Of a stretch of 64,000 nt of DNA, positions 51,166 to 59,682 are shown piece by piece. Origin of the DNA: Streptomyces sp. NBC_01497. Lineage in GTDB: Bacteria > Actinomycetota > Actinomycetes > Streptomycetales > Streptomycetaceae. Position 1 is the stretch's first letter. Each line of letters starts with the position of its first letter. Where the stretch lies: contig NZ_CP109427.1 in assembly GCF_036250695.1 (NCBI RefSeq), positions 7,750,001 to 7,814,000 on the forward strand, in the 5' to 3' direction. The position numbers and the translations under genes are program-made. The notes under the pieces were generated by a model. It saw nothing but the letters and a program-made list of their open reading frames with translations, was not told the DNA's origin and ran no database searches.

Positions 51166-51780
51166 ATGACCACACCGCGGGACCTGCTCATCGTCGCGAT
51201 CGACTCGGGGCCGGTGGACCCGGAGGAGTCCGGTGCACTGTCCCTCGCCCTCGCCGGCGCCGAATTGATCGACCTGCTGGCCGAGGGCGCCGTGAGCCTG
51301 GAGGCCGGGGTACGTGTCGTTCCCGGGCCGGTGCGCCCCCTGCGGGACCACCTGCTCGACGACGCCGCCGCGTCACTCGCCCGGCAGAGCCCCTACGAAA
51401 CGGTCGGCGACTGGCTGTGGCGCAGAGGCCGTGACCTGACCGCGCACTATGTGGCGGCTCTCGAAGCCGACGGGCTGATCGTCCGGCAGCGCCGGCGGTG
51501 GCCGTTCCTCTCGCCCGGCCCCAAGGTGGCGGCGGACACCCCGGGCCGCCGTTCGGCACTGGAGCGCTGGACGGCGGGCGAGCCCGTCCTCGCCGCCCTC
51601 GCACGGGACGCCGGGATCCGCGAGTTGCGGCCCGCCGGACCGCCGCCCGCTTTCGGTCAGGCGGAGGGGGCCGTGCTCGCCGCCCTGGACGACGCGTCCG
51701 CGGAGCTGGAAGCCGAACGGGAGCGGCGCGTACGCAGGCTGGAGGAGGCCGCCGAGGAGAACCGGCGGCGCGGCTACTGA
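51166..51780 (+). CDS. GPP34 (Golgi phosphoprotein 3-like) family protein
   Basis: A 204-residue soluble helical protein of the GPP34 family, recognised by the opening PRDLLIVAIDSG and the family core LSLALAGAELIDLLAEGAVSLE, followed by DDAAASLARQSPYETVGDWLWRRGRDLT and a long Glu/Arg-rich C-terminal helix. The eukaryotic relative binds phosphatidylinositol-4-phosphate at the Golgi; bacterial versions are numerous in Streptomyces and have no established role, although lipid binding is suspected. The ATG at 51166 is preceded by GGAG. It stands alone. Confidence 0.87.
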   Translation: MTTPRDLLIVAIDSGPVDPEESGALSLALAGAELIDLLAEGAVSLEAGVRVVPGPVRPLRDHLLDDAAASLARQSPYETVGDWLWRRGRDLTAHYVAALEADGLIVRQRRRWPFLSPGPKVAADTPGRRSALERWTAGEPVLAALARDAGIRELRPAGPPPAFGQAEGAVLAALDDASAELEAERERRVRRLEEAAEENRRRGY

Positions 51781-51872
51781 CGGGCCCGGGCCGTCCCCCG
51801 GACGGCTGCCCGCGCGGCACCGGGCCCTCACGGGATCAGGGCGGCGCGGCCCCGGGCCGCCGCCGGGCGGGA

Positions 51873-53351
51873 TCAGAAATCGGCCTCGGCTCCGCGGACC
51901 GTGGCGGCACTGTCCCGCCGGGTCTCCAGCAGCCGCAGCCAGACCTCGCTGATCGTCGGGAAGGCCGGGACGGCGTGCCACAACCGTTCCACCGGTATCT
52001 CGCTCGTCACCGCCACCGTCGCCGAGTACAGCAGCTCGGCGACGCCGGGGCCGACGAAAGTGGCGCCCGCCACCGTCCCGCGGTCCTGGTCGATCAGCAG
52101 GCGGGCCCTGCCCCGGTAACCGTCGGCGTACTGCACGGCGCCCGCCACCCGGCCCAGGTCGTAGTCGACCACGTCGACCCGGCGCCCGAGACGTTCCGCC
52201 TCCCGCGCGGTCGGACCGACGCTCGCGACCTCCGGGTCGGTGACGACGACCTGCGGCACGGCCACGGAGTCCGCCGTCGGCGCGTGCGCGCCCCAGGGGC
52301 CGTCGTCCAGCGGACGGCCGTTGGCACGGGCACCGATGATGGCACCGGCGATCCTGGCCTGGTACTTGCTCTGGTGGGTCATCAGTGCCCGGTGGTTGAC
52401 ATCCCCGGCCGCGTAGAGCCAGCCCTCCGGGACGCTCCGGACACGGAACGTCTCGTCCACACTCAGCCAGTCCCCGGGCGCGGCACCCACGGTGTCCAAG
52501 CCGATGTCCCCCGTGCGCGGCGCGCGTCCCGTGGCGAACAGGATCTCGTCCGTGGCGAGTTCGGCACCGTCCGAGAGGGTCGTCCGCACCTGGGCCGGGG
52601 GGCCGCCCTCACGGGTCACGGACGCGACCGAGGTCGACAACCGCACGTCGACACCGGAGGCACGCAGCGCGTCGGCCACCATCTCGCCCGCGAACGGCTC
52701 CATCCTGGGCAGCAGGCCCTCGCCCCTGACCAGCATGGTCACCTCGGAACCGAGGGCCCGCCACGCCGTCGCCATCTCGGTGGCGACCACCCCGCCGCCG
52801 ACCACGGCGAGCCGGCCGGGCACGGTGTCGGAGCTCGTCGCATCGCGATTGGTCCACGGCCGGACCCGGGCGAGACCGGGCAGCGCGGGCAGCGCGGAGT
52901 CGGTACCGGTGCAGACGGCGACGGCGTACCGGGCACTCAGCCGTACGGTGTCGCCGCCGGACGAGCGGACCGTCACCTGCCGGGGACCGTCGAGCCGGCC
53001 GTGCCCGCGCACCAGGTCGACCGGGACCGAGCCGAGCCAGGCGACCTGGTCGTCGTCGTGCCAGTACGCCGCGAGCTTGTCGCGGTGCGCGAAGACCGCT
53101 GCCGGGTCCATGGCCTCGGCGATAGCGCCGAAGCCCGGTACACGGTGTGCGTCCGCCCGTGCCAGGACCGGCCTGAGCAGCGCCTTGCTGGGTTCGCAGG
53201 CCCAGAACGAGCATTCCCCGCCGAGTAGTTCGCTCTCCACGATCACGGTGCTCAGCCCGGCGTCGCTGGTCCGTTCCGCCAGGTTCTCGCCGCACGGTCC
53301 GGCGCCGAGCACCACCACGTCGTAGGTGCCGGAGGTCTCACTCATGCCCAC
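51873..53351 (-). CDS. FAD/NAD(P) disulfide oxidoreductase
   Basis: About 492 residues of the pyridine nucleotide-disulfide reductase class I. FAD-binding YDVVVLGAGPCGENLAERT at about 9-27 is followed by the redox pair in GGECSFWACEPSK (about 43-55; CxxxxC as in lipoamide dehydrogenase and mercuric reductase). The NAD(P)-binding loop is RLAVVGGGVVATEMATAW near 180, and the second FAD contact is GWLYAAGDVNHRALMTHQSKYQ near 310. The dimerisation domain ends with HAVPAFPTISEVWLRLLE; the canonical HxHPTxSE pair is altered, with AFPTISE in its place. Substrate unknown. GTG 53351 is given because AGGAG lies five bases before it; ATG 53345 is the alternative. It follows the VOC gene by 43 bases and is probably co-transcribed. 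Confidence 0.9.
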   Translation of the reverse strand: MGMSETSGTYDVVVLGAGPCGENLAERTSDAGLSTVIVESELLGGECSFWACEPSKALLRPVLARADAHRVPGFGAIAEAMDPAAVFAHRDKLAAYWHDDDQVAWLGSVPVDLVRGHGRLDGPRQVTVRSSGGDTVRLSARYAVAVCTGTDSALPALPGLARVRPWTNRDATSSDTVPGRLAVVGGGVVATEMATAWRALGSEVTMLVRGEGLLPRMEPFAGEMVADALRASGVDVRLSTSVASVTREGGPPAQVRTTLSDGAELATDEILFATGRAPRTGDIGLDTVGAAPGDWLSVDETFRVRSVPEGWLYAAGDVNHRALMTHQSKYQARIAGAIIGARANGRPLDDGPWGAHAPTADSVAVPQVVVTDPEVASVGPTAREAERLGRRVDVVDYDLGRVAGAVQYADGYRGRARLLIDQDRGTVAGATFVGPGVAELLYSATVAVTSEIPVERLWHAVPAFPTISEVWLRLLETRRDSAATVRGAEADF

Positions 53352-53394
53352 GCGTACTCCTGTGGTTGCCCGGGCCGGCCGCCCGGGTGCCGCT

Positions 53395-53847
53395 TCACCG
53401 GCCCGGGAGCCTCGTCCGGATCTCCTGCACCAGCCAGTGGTTCCCGTCCGGGTCGTCGAAGGCGAAGAAGGATCCGTAGCTCGCGTGCTCGGGAGCCGGT
53501 CCGGCCACCCGTCCCTTGTCGCCCGCGTGGTGGAAGACCCCGCCCGCGTCGTGGAAGATCTCCCCGACGTCCACACCGCGGTCCACGAGCTCGGCCCGGG
53601 CCTTGTCGATGTCCAGGACGACGAGATGCAGACCGTCCGCGGAACCCGGGGGCGCGGACGTGATCCCGCTGCCGACGGTGATCGAGCACCCCGAGCCGGG
53701 CGGTGTGAACTGCACGACCCGGAAGCCCTCTTCGTCGCCCACGTAGTCGATGTCCAGCCGGAACCCGAGCGACTGGTAGAAGTGCTTGGCGCGGTCGACA
53801 TCGGAGACCGGCAGGACCACGACCTCAAGCTTCATGTCCATAGCCAT
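53395..53847 (-). CDS. VOC family protein, glyoxalase-like
   Basis: A 150-residue protein of the vicinal oxygen chelate superfamily: KLEVVVLPVSDVDRAKHFYQSLGFRLD at the start, FRVVQFTPPGSGCSITVG, GLHLVVLDIDKARAELVDRGVDV, and the end GSFFAFDDPDGNHWLVQEIRTRL, the usual glyoxalase_6-like ending with a metal-type Glu. The substrate cannot be told. There is no ribosome binding site, and CATAAT lies six bases before the ATG at 53847, so the transcript may be leaderless. The disulfide oxidoreductase gene follows. An inverted repeat 52 bases upstream matches one between the SIS and RpiR genes. Confidence 0.87.
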   Translation of the reverse strand: MAMDMKLEVVVLPVSDVDRAKHFYQSLGFRLDIDYVGDEEGFRVVQFTPPGSGCSITVGSGITSAPPGSADGLHLVVLDIDKARAELVDRGVDVGEIFHDAGGVFHHAGDKGRVAGPAPEHASYGSFFAFDDPDGNHWLVQEIRTRLPGR

Positions 53848-53853
53848 GCAGCA

Positions 53854-53916
53854 ATTATGGGACGGATCACCCGTTTGCGCAGATCGGCCGGTCCTCTTGG
53901 AGAACTCTTGTTCTCC
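53854..53916 (-). promoter_or_regulatory. Leaderless-type promoter plus GGAGAA-N6-TTCTCC site
   Basis: CATAAT (minus strand, 53859-53854) ends six bases before the VOC start codon, as in leaderless promoters. Upstream, at 53899-53916, is the dyad GGAGAACTCTTGTTCTCC. The rest of the 347-base gap 53848-54194 has no gene, but carries imperfect repeats of ACTCACCGGACAGG near 54046-54078. Confidence 0.45.
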
Positions 53917-54104
53917 GGGCGCGCGGCAGCGGCCCGGTGCGGTCGACCGTGCGCGGAACGGGTTCTGCGCCTGGCTCTTGGCGACAGCGCGAGCGAGCGG
54001 CGCGCCCCTCGCGAGAGCCGGCCGGGCAGCGAGAGGCCCGACCCGACCGGACTCACCGGACAGGACTCACCGGACAGGGCGGATCCATGGTCCGTCCGAC
54101 AGGG

Positions 54105-54122
54105 CCGGACCCGCCGGTCCGG
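54105..54122 (-). terminator. Hairpin downstream of the fucosidase gene
   Basis: CCGGACC at 54105-54111 and GGTCCGG at 54116-54122 form a 7-bp stem with a four-base loop, 73 bases past the fucosidase stop on the minus strand. Neighbouring GGACC and GGTCC copies could extend the structure. The strand is inferred from position. Confidence 0.4.
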
Positions 54123-54194
54123 ACCTGTCGGACAGGGCCGGACCGGCTCTCGACGTCGCCCTCGGTCAGGCCCTCATGGCGATGCCGCCTGTGA

Positions 54195-56090
54195 TCACTC
54201 CACCTGAGCACCGGACGTGCTGTACAGACCCAGCGCGGACAGATGCGGGGTGTTCCGGGCCCCGGTGACGCGGACCCGGAGGGCGTCGGTCGCCACCGGG
54301 GCCCCGGTCGCCAGGATGCGCGCGTAACCGATGGTCGTGCCCGAGGCGATCTCGCTCCATGCTCCGTCCGTCCAGGCGTCCACGGCGAAGTCCTCGACGA
54401 GCTGGCCCCTGGTGATGTCCTCGCCGAGCCGTATCCGGTCGAACGTGACGGCCTTCCGCAGGTGTACCTCCAGGGCGCCGGTGGTGGCACCCTCGCCGGG
54501 CGACCAGGCCGATCCGAGCCGCGCGTCCGTGAGGGCCTCGACCGTACGGGAAGGCCGGGCCCCGGCCAGGAGGTTGTGGCCGTAGACCCTGGCGACGGTG
54601 CGGCCGAAAGCGGTCAGCGAGGCGACGTCCTCGTCGGCCACCCGCCCCGACGTGTCGGGCGGCACGTTGAGCAGGAGTACGGCGTTGCGACCGACCGACG
54701 TCTCGTACAGATCCATCAACTGGGCCGCCGACTTGGGCTGTTCGGACGCGTGCCAGAACCAGCCCGGCCTCAGGGAGACGTCCGCCTCGGCGGGGAACCA
54801 CTGGAGGTAGCGCACCCCGGACGCGGTGATCGCCGCGTCGGAACCGATGTCCGCCGCCTGCGGGCCGCCCGGCAGCAACGTCTCGCCGTGTCCCGTCGCC
54901 GGGTCGGCCGTGGCGGGCGTGACACTCCACTCACTCTCTCGGGCCCGGCCCTCCTCGTTGCCGACCCATCGGGTGCCCTGCGGGCCGGCGAAGGTCACGG
55001 TGTCCGGGGACAGGGCGTGGATCAGCCGGAACCACGTCGTGAAGTCGTATGTCTCGCTGATCCCGCTGGACGTCCACGGGTTGGCGCCGTCGAGCCACAA
55101 CTCGTCGATCGGACCGTACTGGGTGAAGAGTTCGTAGAGCTGGTTGAGGTAGTACGCGTTGTAGTCGTCGGCGAGGACGCGGAAGTGGGGCAACCGCCCC
55201 GAGCGCACCGCCTCGTCCCGGTCGTCGCCGGGCACCAGAGTGGGGATCGTCCGTTCGGTGACGTCGCTGTCGCTGCCGTAGCGGCCGAGGCCCGCCGGTG
55301 TGCGGTCGCGGTCGTCGTACGTCGACTGCTCCTCGATGCTGAGCGAGGCGCCCGCGTCGTGCCTGGCGACGATCTGGTCCACCCACGTGCGGTGCCATGC
55401 GTGCGGCAGTTCGGCCCCGTCGGCCGGCGAGAGGTAGACGCCCACCTTCAGTCCGGCGCGGCGTGCCGCGGCCAGATAGGTGCCGAGCAGGTCACCGTGC
55501 GGGTTGACGTCGCCGGTGGCCCGGATGCGCCAGTACGCCGACGGATCGGTGGCCCGCTCCCGAGCGGCCCGCTCCCGGGCGGTTCGCGCCGCATCGTCGG
55601 GCCTGCCGCCGCGATACCACCAGGGGGACGCGACGACGGAGTGGTTGGTGTAGCGGGTGGGGTACACCACGAAGCCGTCGTGGTGCTTGGCGGTGAGCAT
55701 GACCTGCTTCATCCCGGCCGCCCGGTAGGCACGCATCCACTGGTCGACATCGGCGTCAGCCGGGGCGAAGGTGGCCTCGTCCTCGCAGCCGGAACCCCAC
55801 TCGCGGTCGGTGAAGGTGTTCATCCCGAAGTGCGTGAACCCGGTCACCTCGCGCGACTGCCAGGCCACTTGGGGCGGCCTCGGGACCACCGCCGCCGCCT
55901 TGGCGACGATGTCGGCCGGTGTGTCGGCGGGATCCACCGTCACCACGGAGAGGGGACGCCCGGCGTCCCGCGCGCCGACCGCCGGGGCGGGCGTGCCGGA
56001 TACGGGCGCCGCGGCGGCGTCCACGGTGGGAGTCAGGGCCGCCGCCCCGACGGCGGTACCCGCGATCAGGATTCCCCTGCGGCTGATCAT
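54195..56090 (-). CDS. Secreted alpha-L-fucosidase (GH29)
   Basis: A 631-residue exported glycosidase. Residues 1-28 are a twin-arginine-like signal (ISRRGILIAGTAVGAAAL). The GH29 TIM barrel covers about 65-450: GFTHFGMNTFTDREWG, MLTAKHHDGFVVYPT, GLKVGVYLSP, and ELWLDGANPW, in which the Asp is the expected nucleophile, then NAVLLLNVPPDTSG. The end (about 495-631) is an F5/8 type C-like sandwich. It removes terminal L-fucose from glycans. AAGG lies seven bases before the ATG at 56090. It starts four bases after the hexosaminidase stop, so the two genes form an operon acting on the same kind of glycan. Confidence 0.92.
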   Translation of the reverse strand: MISRRGILIAGTAVGAAALTPTVDAAAAPVSGTPAPAVGARDAGRPLSVVTVDPADTPADIVAKAAAVVPRPPQVAWQSREVTGFTHFGMNTFTDREWGSGCEDEATFAPADADVDQWMRAYRAAGMKQVMLTAKHHDGFVVYPTRYTNHSVVASPWWYRGGRPDDAARTARERAARERATDPSAYWRIRATGDVNPHGDLLGTYLAAARRAGLKVGVYLSPADGAELPHAWHRTWVDQIVARHDAGASLSIEEQSTYDDRDRTPAGLGRYGSDSDVTERTIPTLVPGDDRDEAVRSGRLPHFRVLADDYNAYYLNQLYELFTQYGPIDELWLDGANPWTSSGISETYDFTTWFRLIHALSPDTVTFAGPQGTRWVGNEEGRARESEWSVTPATADPATGHGETLLPGGPQAADIGSDAAITASGVRYLQWFPAEADVSLRPGWFWHASEQPKSAAQLMDLYETSVGRNAVLLLNVPPDTSGRVADEDVASLTAFGRTVARVYGHNLLAGARPSRTVEALTDARLGSAWSPGEGATTGALEVHLRKAVTFDRIRLGEDITRGQLVEDFAVDAWTDGAWSEIASGTTIGYARILATGAPVATDALRVRVTGARNTPHLSALGLYSTSGAQVE

Positions 56091-56094
56091 GTCG

Positions 56095-58257
56095 TCACCT
56101 TCCCTGCTGTGCCGTGGCGGTTGTTCCGGGTGTGCGATCCGTTCCGGCGGCGCGGGTCGGCCCGCTCGTGGGAGTCGTGGCGCTCGTGGAGGAGGCGCCG
56201 GCCGTGCTCGCGGCGACGCGCCACACATCGTGCGTGGCGGTGTCCCGGGGTTCCTGCACGACGGCCGCGCCCGCACTCCGTGCCGAGAGCGTCTGCTGGG
56301 TGATCGCGTCGACCAGCCGGTATCCACCGGGAACCGGTTCGAGCTGCCACTTCTGGGAGGCGGCGGAGGAACAGGTCTCGACGGTGGCGGCGGCTCCGAT
56401 CTCCTCGACCACCTTCATGCCGTTCGCCGCGCCGTGCGACACGTCGGCGCACAGTCCGCTCGCCGGGTCGACGAGCCGGTAGTAACCGTCGTCCGTCGAG
56501 CTCAGCCGCCATCGGGGCGCCGCGCCGTGCGAAGTGCGTGCGGCCGTCAGCGCGGATCCGGCCGTGGCGCCCGCCGTGAGCCCACCGCCGCCGACGGCGC
56601 CGATCGTGTACGTACCGTCGGCCACCGGCTGCGTCCAGGCGGGTCCCCAGCCCGGCGCGTGTCCGAGGCGGTCACCGAGTGCGGTGAATCCGGCGTAGTC
56701 GGCGGTCGGCTTCGGGCCGCCCCAGGACCCCTGCGCGAAGACCCGCAGGGAGTCGAACATGCCCGTCTGGGCCTGGTTCTCGGTCTCCGCCCCGTAGTTG
56801 TCGGGCCACACCATGTACTCGGCCCCGGTGATGCCGTCCTGGTGGGCCGTGACCGTCCCGTCCGTGAAGTCGGCCGGCGTCCAGTCGGTGTCGTAGAGCT
56901 TCTCCGCGTCGGGCCGGTAACTGCCGCGCACGTAGTACAGGGCGTCGCTCGCGTTCATCACGCGGTATCCCTGGTCGAGGAGTTGCTGCGAGGTGACGGG
57001 CTCGGGCAGCCAGTGCTCGATGACGATGTCCTTGTTGAGCGGGACGGTGTTCTCCCCGGTCAGGCCGTCGTTCCAGATGCGCAGTGTCCGGCCCTTGGAG
57101 CGGACGTACGCGTCGACGCGGTTGACGAAGTCGATGTACGCGTCCTGCGGGGTCGCGGCGGGACCGAACTTCTGCCGCGCGTAGGCGAGCAGTTGGGGGT
57201 AGTTGGAGTACGCGGAGCGGATCATGTACTCGTCCGCGCCCATGTGGAAGTACGGCCCGGGAAAGAGCGAGAGGTCGGTGTCGACCAGGTGGGTGTAGAA
57301 GGTGAAGGCGGCCGGGTCGGTGATGTCCAGGCGGGTGGGATCCGGTGTGCCCTTGCTGTCCGCGAGCTGCAGGTCCGGGTACGGCGTGAGGTAGGGGTCC
57401 ATGTGACCGGGTGAGTTGATCTCCGGGATCACGGTGATGTGGTACCGCGCGGCGAGCGCGACGATCCCGCGGACCTCCTTGGGTGTGTAGTACGAGAAGG
57501 TGTTCACCTCGGGGTACTCCGTGCTCTTGACCTTGAGTTCGAGGTGGAGGGTGTTCAGCTTCAGGTACGCCATGTCCTTGATGAGCCGGGTCAGCCAGGC
57601 GTCCGTGTTGTACGTGTAGCAGGCGCACACACCGACGGCGCGTTCCCCGGTGGACGGCACGTCCGTCGTGCTTCCCCTGGGCAGGGAGGTGGTCCCCGTG
57701 AGCAGCTGCAGGAGCGTACGTGTGCCGTAGAAGGCGCCGGTGGGGCCACGGCCCATGACGGACACCCGGTCGGTGACGCGCAGCGTGTAGCCCTCGGAGC
57801 CGAGGTCGCCGCGCGCACGGTCGGAGCGCAGCACGATGTCGCCGGGGGCGGCGGGGCCCTCGGTGACGGCGACGCGGCGGCCCAGGGTCCCGCGCAGTTC
57901 GTCGGCGAGCATCCGGGCGGTGTCCGCGTCGGCCTTGTCGGTGTCGATCCGGGTACGGGGACCGAGGCGCAGGGATCCGTCGCCACCCGTCCAGTTGTGC
58001 AGGGAGGGCAGGGTCGCGGGCGCCGTGGCGGTGACCGCTGTGCCCTGCGCCGCGGCGGTGCCGGTGCCGGTGCCGGTGCCGGGGGAGGTTCCCGCAGCCG
58101 TCGCCGCACCCGCCCCGGCCAGGGCGGAGATGACGAGCGCGGCGCTCACGGCCAGCGCGGCGGCGGGTCTCGCGAGCAGGCGGCGGCGCAGCAGGCGCAG
58201 CGGATGCGGGGACGGGGGCCGGCGGCTGTCGCCGCCTGTTCGGTCTCGACCGTTCAT
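56095..58257 (-). CDS. Secreted beta-N-acetylhexosaminidase (GH20) with ricin-type domain
   Basis: A 720-residue exported glycosidase. Residues 1-55 are a long basic signal ending ATAAG. The GH20b domain spans about 80-200, then the catalytic barrel follows: GVCACYTYNTDAWLTRLIKDM, VIPEINSPGHMDPYL, and YFHMGADEYMI with the catalytic Asp-Glu pair at about 340-350. It later has IEHWLPEP and GAEYMVWPDNYGAETE. Residues about 560-690 are a ricin-like trefoil (RLVDPASGLCADVSHG, QKWQLEPV). It releases N-acetylglucosamine or N-acetylgalactosamine from glycan ends by substrate-assisted catalysis. GGAG lies before the ATG at 58257. It is the first gene of the pair with the fucosidase. Confidence 0.93.
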   Translation of the reverse strand: MNGRDRTGGDSRRPPSPHPLRLLRRRLLARPAAALAVSAALVISALAGAGAATAAGTSPGTGTGTGTAAAQGTAVTATAPATLPSLHNWTGGDGSLRLGPRTRIDTDKADADTARMLADELRGTLGRRVAVTEGPAAPGDIVLRSDRARGDLGSEGYTLRVTDRVSVMGRGPTGAFYGTRTLLQLLTGTTSLPRGSTTDVPSTGERAVGVCACYTYNTDAWLTRLIKDMAYLKLNTLHLELKVKSTEYPEVNTFSYYTPKEVRGIVALAARYHITVIPEINSPGHMDPYLTPYPDLQLADSKGTPDPTRLDITDPAAFTFYTHLVDTDLSLFPGPYFHMGADEYMIRSAYSNYPQLLAYARQKFGPAATPQDAYIDFVNRVDAYVRSKGRTLRIWNDGLTGENTVPLNKDIVIEHWLPEPVTSQQLLDQGYRVMNASDALYYVRGSYRPDAEKLYDTDWTPADFTDGTVTAHQDGITGAEYMVWPDNYGAETENQAQTGMFDSLRVFAQGSWGGPKPTADYAGFTALGDRLGHAPGWGPAWTQPVADGTYTIGAVGGGGLTAGATAGSALTAARTSHGAAPRWRLSSTDDGYYRLVDPASGLCADVSHGAANGMKVVEEIGAAATVETCSSAASQKWQLEPVPGGYRLVDAITQQTLSARSAGAAVVQEPRDTATHDVWRVAASTAGASSTSATTPTSGPTRAAGTDRTPGTTATAQQGR

Positions 58258-58567
58258 GCGTGCTCCAGGGGAGGGGAAGCTGACGGTTCCACGGGTCGGA
58301 CGGATGGCGCGAGCGGCGTACGCGGGGCCCCCGACGGGTCGTGGGCCGCGGGTCGCGTACGGGTGCCGGGGAGGGTCTGGGGGTCCAGAGGGTCGGGAGG
58401 GGGTGGCGGGCGCGAGGGCGTACCGGACGGCACGTCAGGATCGGCGTATCCGGCATCCGGGCAGGTGCGAGGCGGGCGCGCGGCGCGGGGCGGGGCGTGG
58501 GCCGCAGGGCGCTCGCGGGCAGAAAGCGGACATCACGGATCCCGGGGGAGGGGCCACCCGGCGCGGA

Positions 58568-58616
58568 GGGCGGGGCCTCCGTACCGGGGGGACGCGACCC
58601 CGGGTACGGAGGCCCC
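58568..58616 (-). terminator. Strong hairpin terminator after the SIS gene
   Basis: A perfect 16-bp stem is formed by GCGGGGCCTCCGTACC (58568-58583) and GGTACGGAGGCCCCGC (58601-58616) with a 17-base loop. It lies 120 bases past the SIS gene stop and before the GH20 gene on the same strand, insulating the two units. The rest of the 478-base gap 58258-58735 shows no gene and no clear operator. Confidence 0.75.
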
Positions 58617-58735
58617 GCTGACGGACCGGACCGCGGGACACCGGGTGCGGGCGGACCTGACCGGGACCCTCGACCGTCGCTGCGGCACAGCCCCGGCGGC
58701 GGACCGGGCAGGGGCCGGGCGCGGCCGGCTCCGCG

Positions 58736-59485
58736 TCAGGCGCCCCGGCGGATACGCCCCGCGTAGCGGTCCTCCAGCTCCTGGTTGTGCTCGTCACCGC
58801 CCGGCACGTTGGCCGACAGGTAGACCGGCGGTTTGACGCCCGCCTCGATCAGCAGCCGCACCACCTCGGCGTTCACCATCTGGGCCAGGTACGCGGCGGT
58901 GATCGAGGAGACGGCGCAGGCGGATCCGCCTCCGGGCAACGGCAGCAGGGCGTCACCGTAGGGACCCCCGTTGTCGAGGACGACGTCGGCGAAGTCGCTC
59001 AGGCGCTTGCCCGACGGGTGGCGGGGGGTGACCCGCGCCGTGTGGGCCAGGCTCGTCACCGCGATCAGTCCGTGGCCGTGTTCCTTCACGAGCTTCGCCA
59101 TCTCCACCACGCAGCCGTTGATGCCGGAGTGGGAAGCGATGACGAACACGTCGTCGGGCCGGGGCGCCGCGAGCTCGTAGAGCCGGTGGGCGATGGCGGG
59201 ATCGCGTTCGAGCTTCGGATCGGTGAGGACCTCGCGAGGCGCGTCCCCGTGGAGTACGAGATCCCGCAACGCGATCTTGTTGGTGGGCACCAGCCCGCCG
59301 GCGCGTCCGGCGACCTCCGTGGCCAGGGACTCCGAGTGGCCGGTGCCGAAGGCCTGCACCACCCCGTCCGACCGCAGAGCGCCCGCGATGAGTTCCGCGG
59401 CGCGCAGTACCGCCGCGGCCTGCGTGGTGACGACGCGGTCGACCACGTCCTTCGCCGCTGTGAGGAACTCCTGACTGTCCGGCAC
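58736..59485 (-). CDS. SIS-domain sugar-phosphate binding protein (UPF0309 type)
   Basis: A 249-residue protein with a single sugar isomerase fold. Its sequence follows the UPF0309 type known from Streptomyces: VVQAFGTGHSESLATEVAGRAGGL, DVFVIASHSGINGCVVEMAKLVKEHGHGLIAVTSL, and a GGPYGDALLPLPGG-like segment. The GTGHS and SHSG loops bind phosphate. The reaction is not established; an isomerase or a MurNAc-6-phosphate etherase-like role is conceivable. The start is GTG 59485 with AAGGAG five bases upstream; an ATG at 59518 lacks a binding site. It is divergent from the RpiR regulator gene, with palindromes between them, so it is probably its main target. Confidence 0.85.
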   Translation of the reverse strand: MPDSQEFLTAAKDVVDRVVTTQAAAVLRAAELIAGALRSDGVVQAFGTGHSESLATEVAGRAGGLVPTNKIALRDLVLHGDAPREVLTDPKLERDPAIAHRLYELAAPRPDDVFVIASHSGINGCVVEMAKLVKEHGHGLIAVTSLAHTARVTPRHPSGKRLSDFADVVLDNGGPYGDALLPLPGGGSACAVSSITAAYLAQMVNAEVVRLLIEAGVKPPVYLSANVPGGDEHNQELEDRYAGRIRRGA

Positions 59486-59532
59486 CCGCACTCCTTGGGA
59501 GTCGTTGGAAAGCGTCATGGGAGAGAGCTGGG

Positions 59533-59556
59533 CATGGAGAAGTTTTCTTCTCCATG
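59533..59556. promoter_or_regulatory. Perfect 24-bp palindrome, RpiR operator candidate
   Basis: CATGGAGAAG-TTTT-CTTCTCCATG has ten-base perfect arms and lies between the divergent SIS and RpiR genes, 48 bases from the SIS start. It contains GGAGAA-N6-TTCTCC, a form also present at 53899-53916. MurR/RpiR proteins bind inverted repeats of this size. Confidence 0.65.
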
Positions 59557-59682
59557 GACACGACTTTGCGCGCACCTCTGGGCCAAGTCAATGCCCCCGA
59601 GGCAGAATTGGCCGCCGGGGGCAGCGAAGGTTCCGGCCCGGACCGGGAGGTCCCGGACAGCGAGCAGGACGAGGGGGATCGG

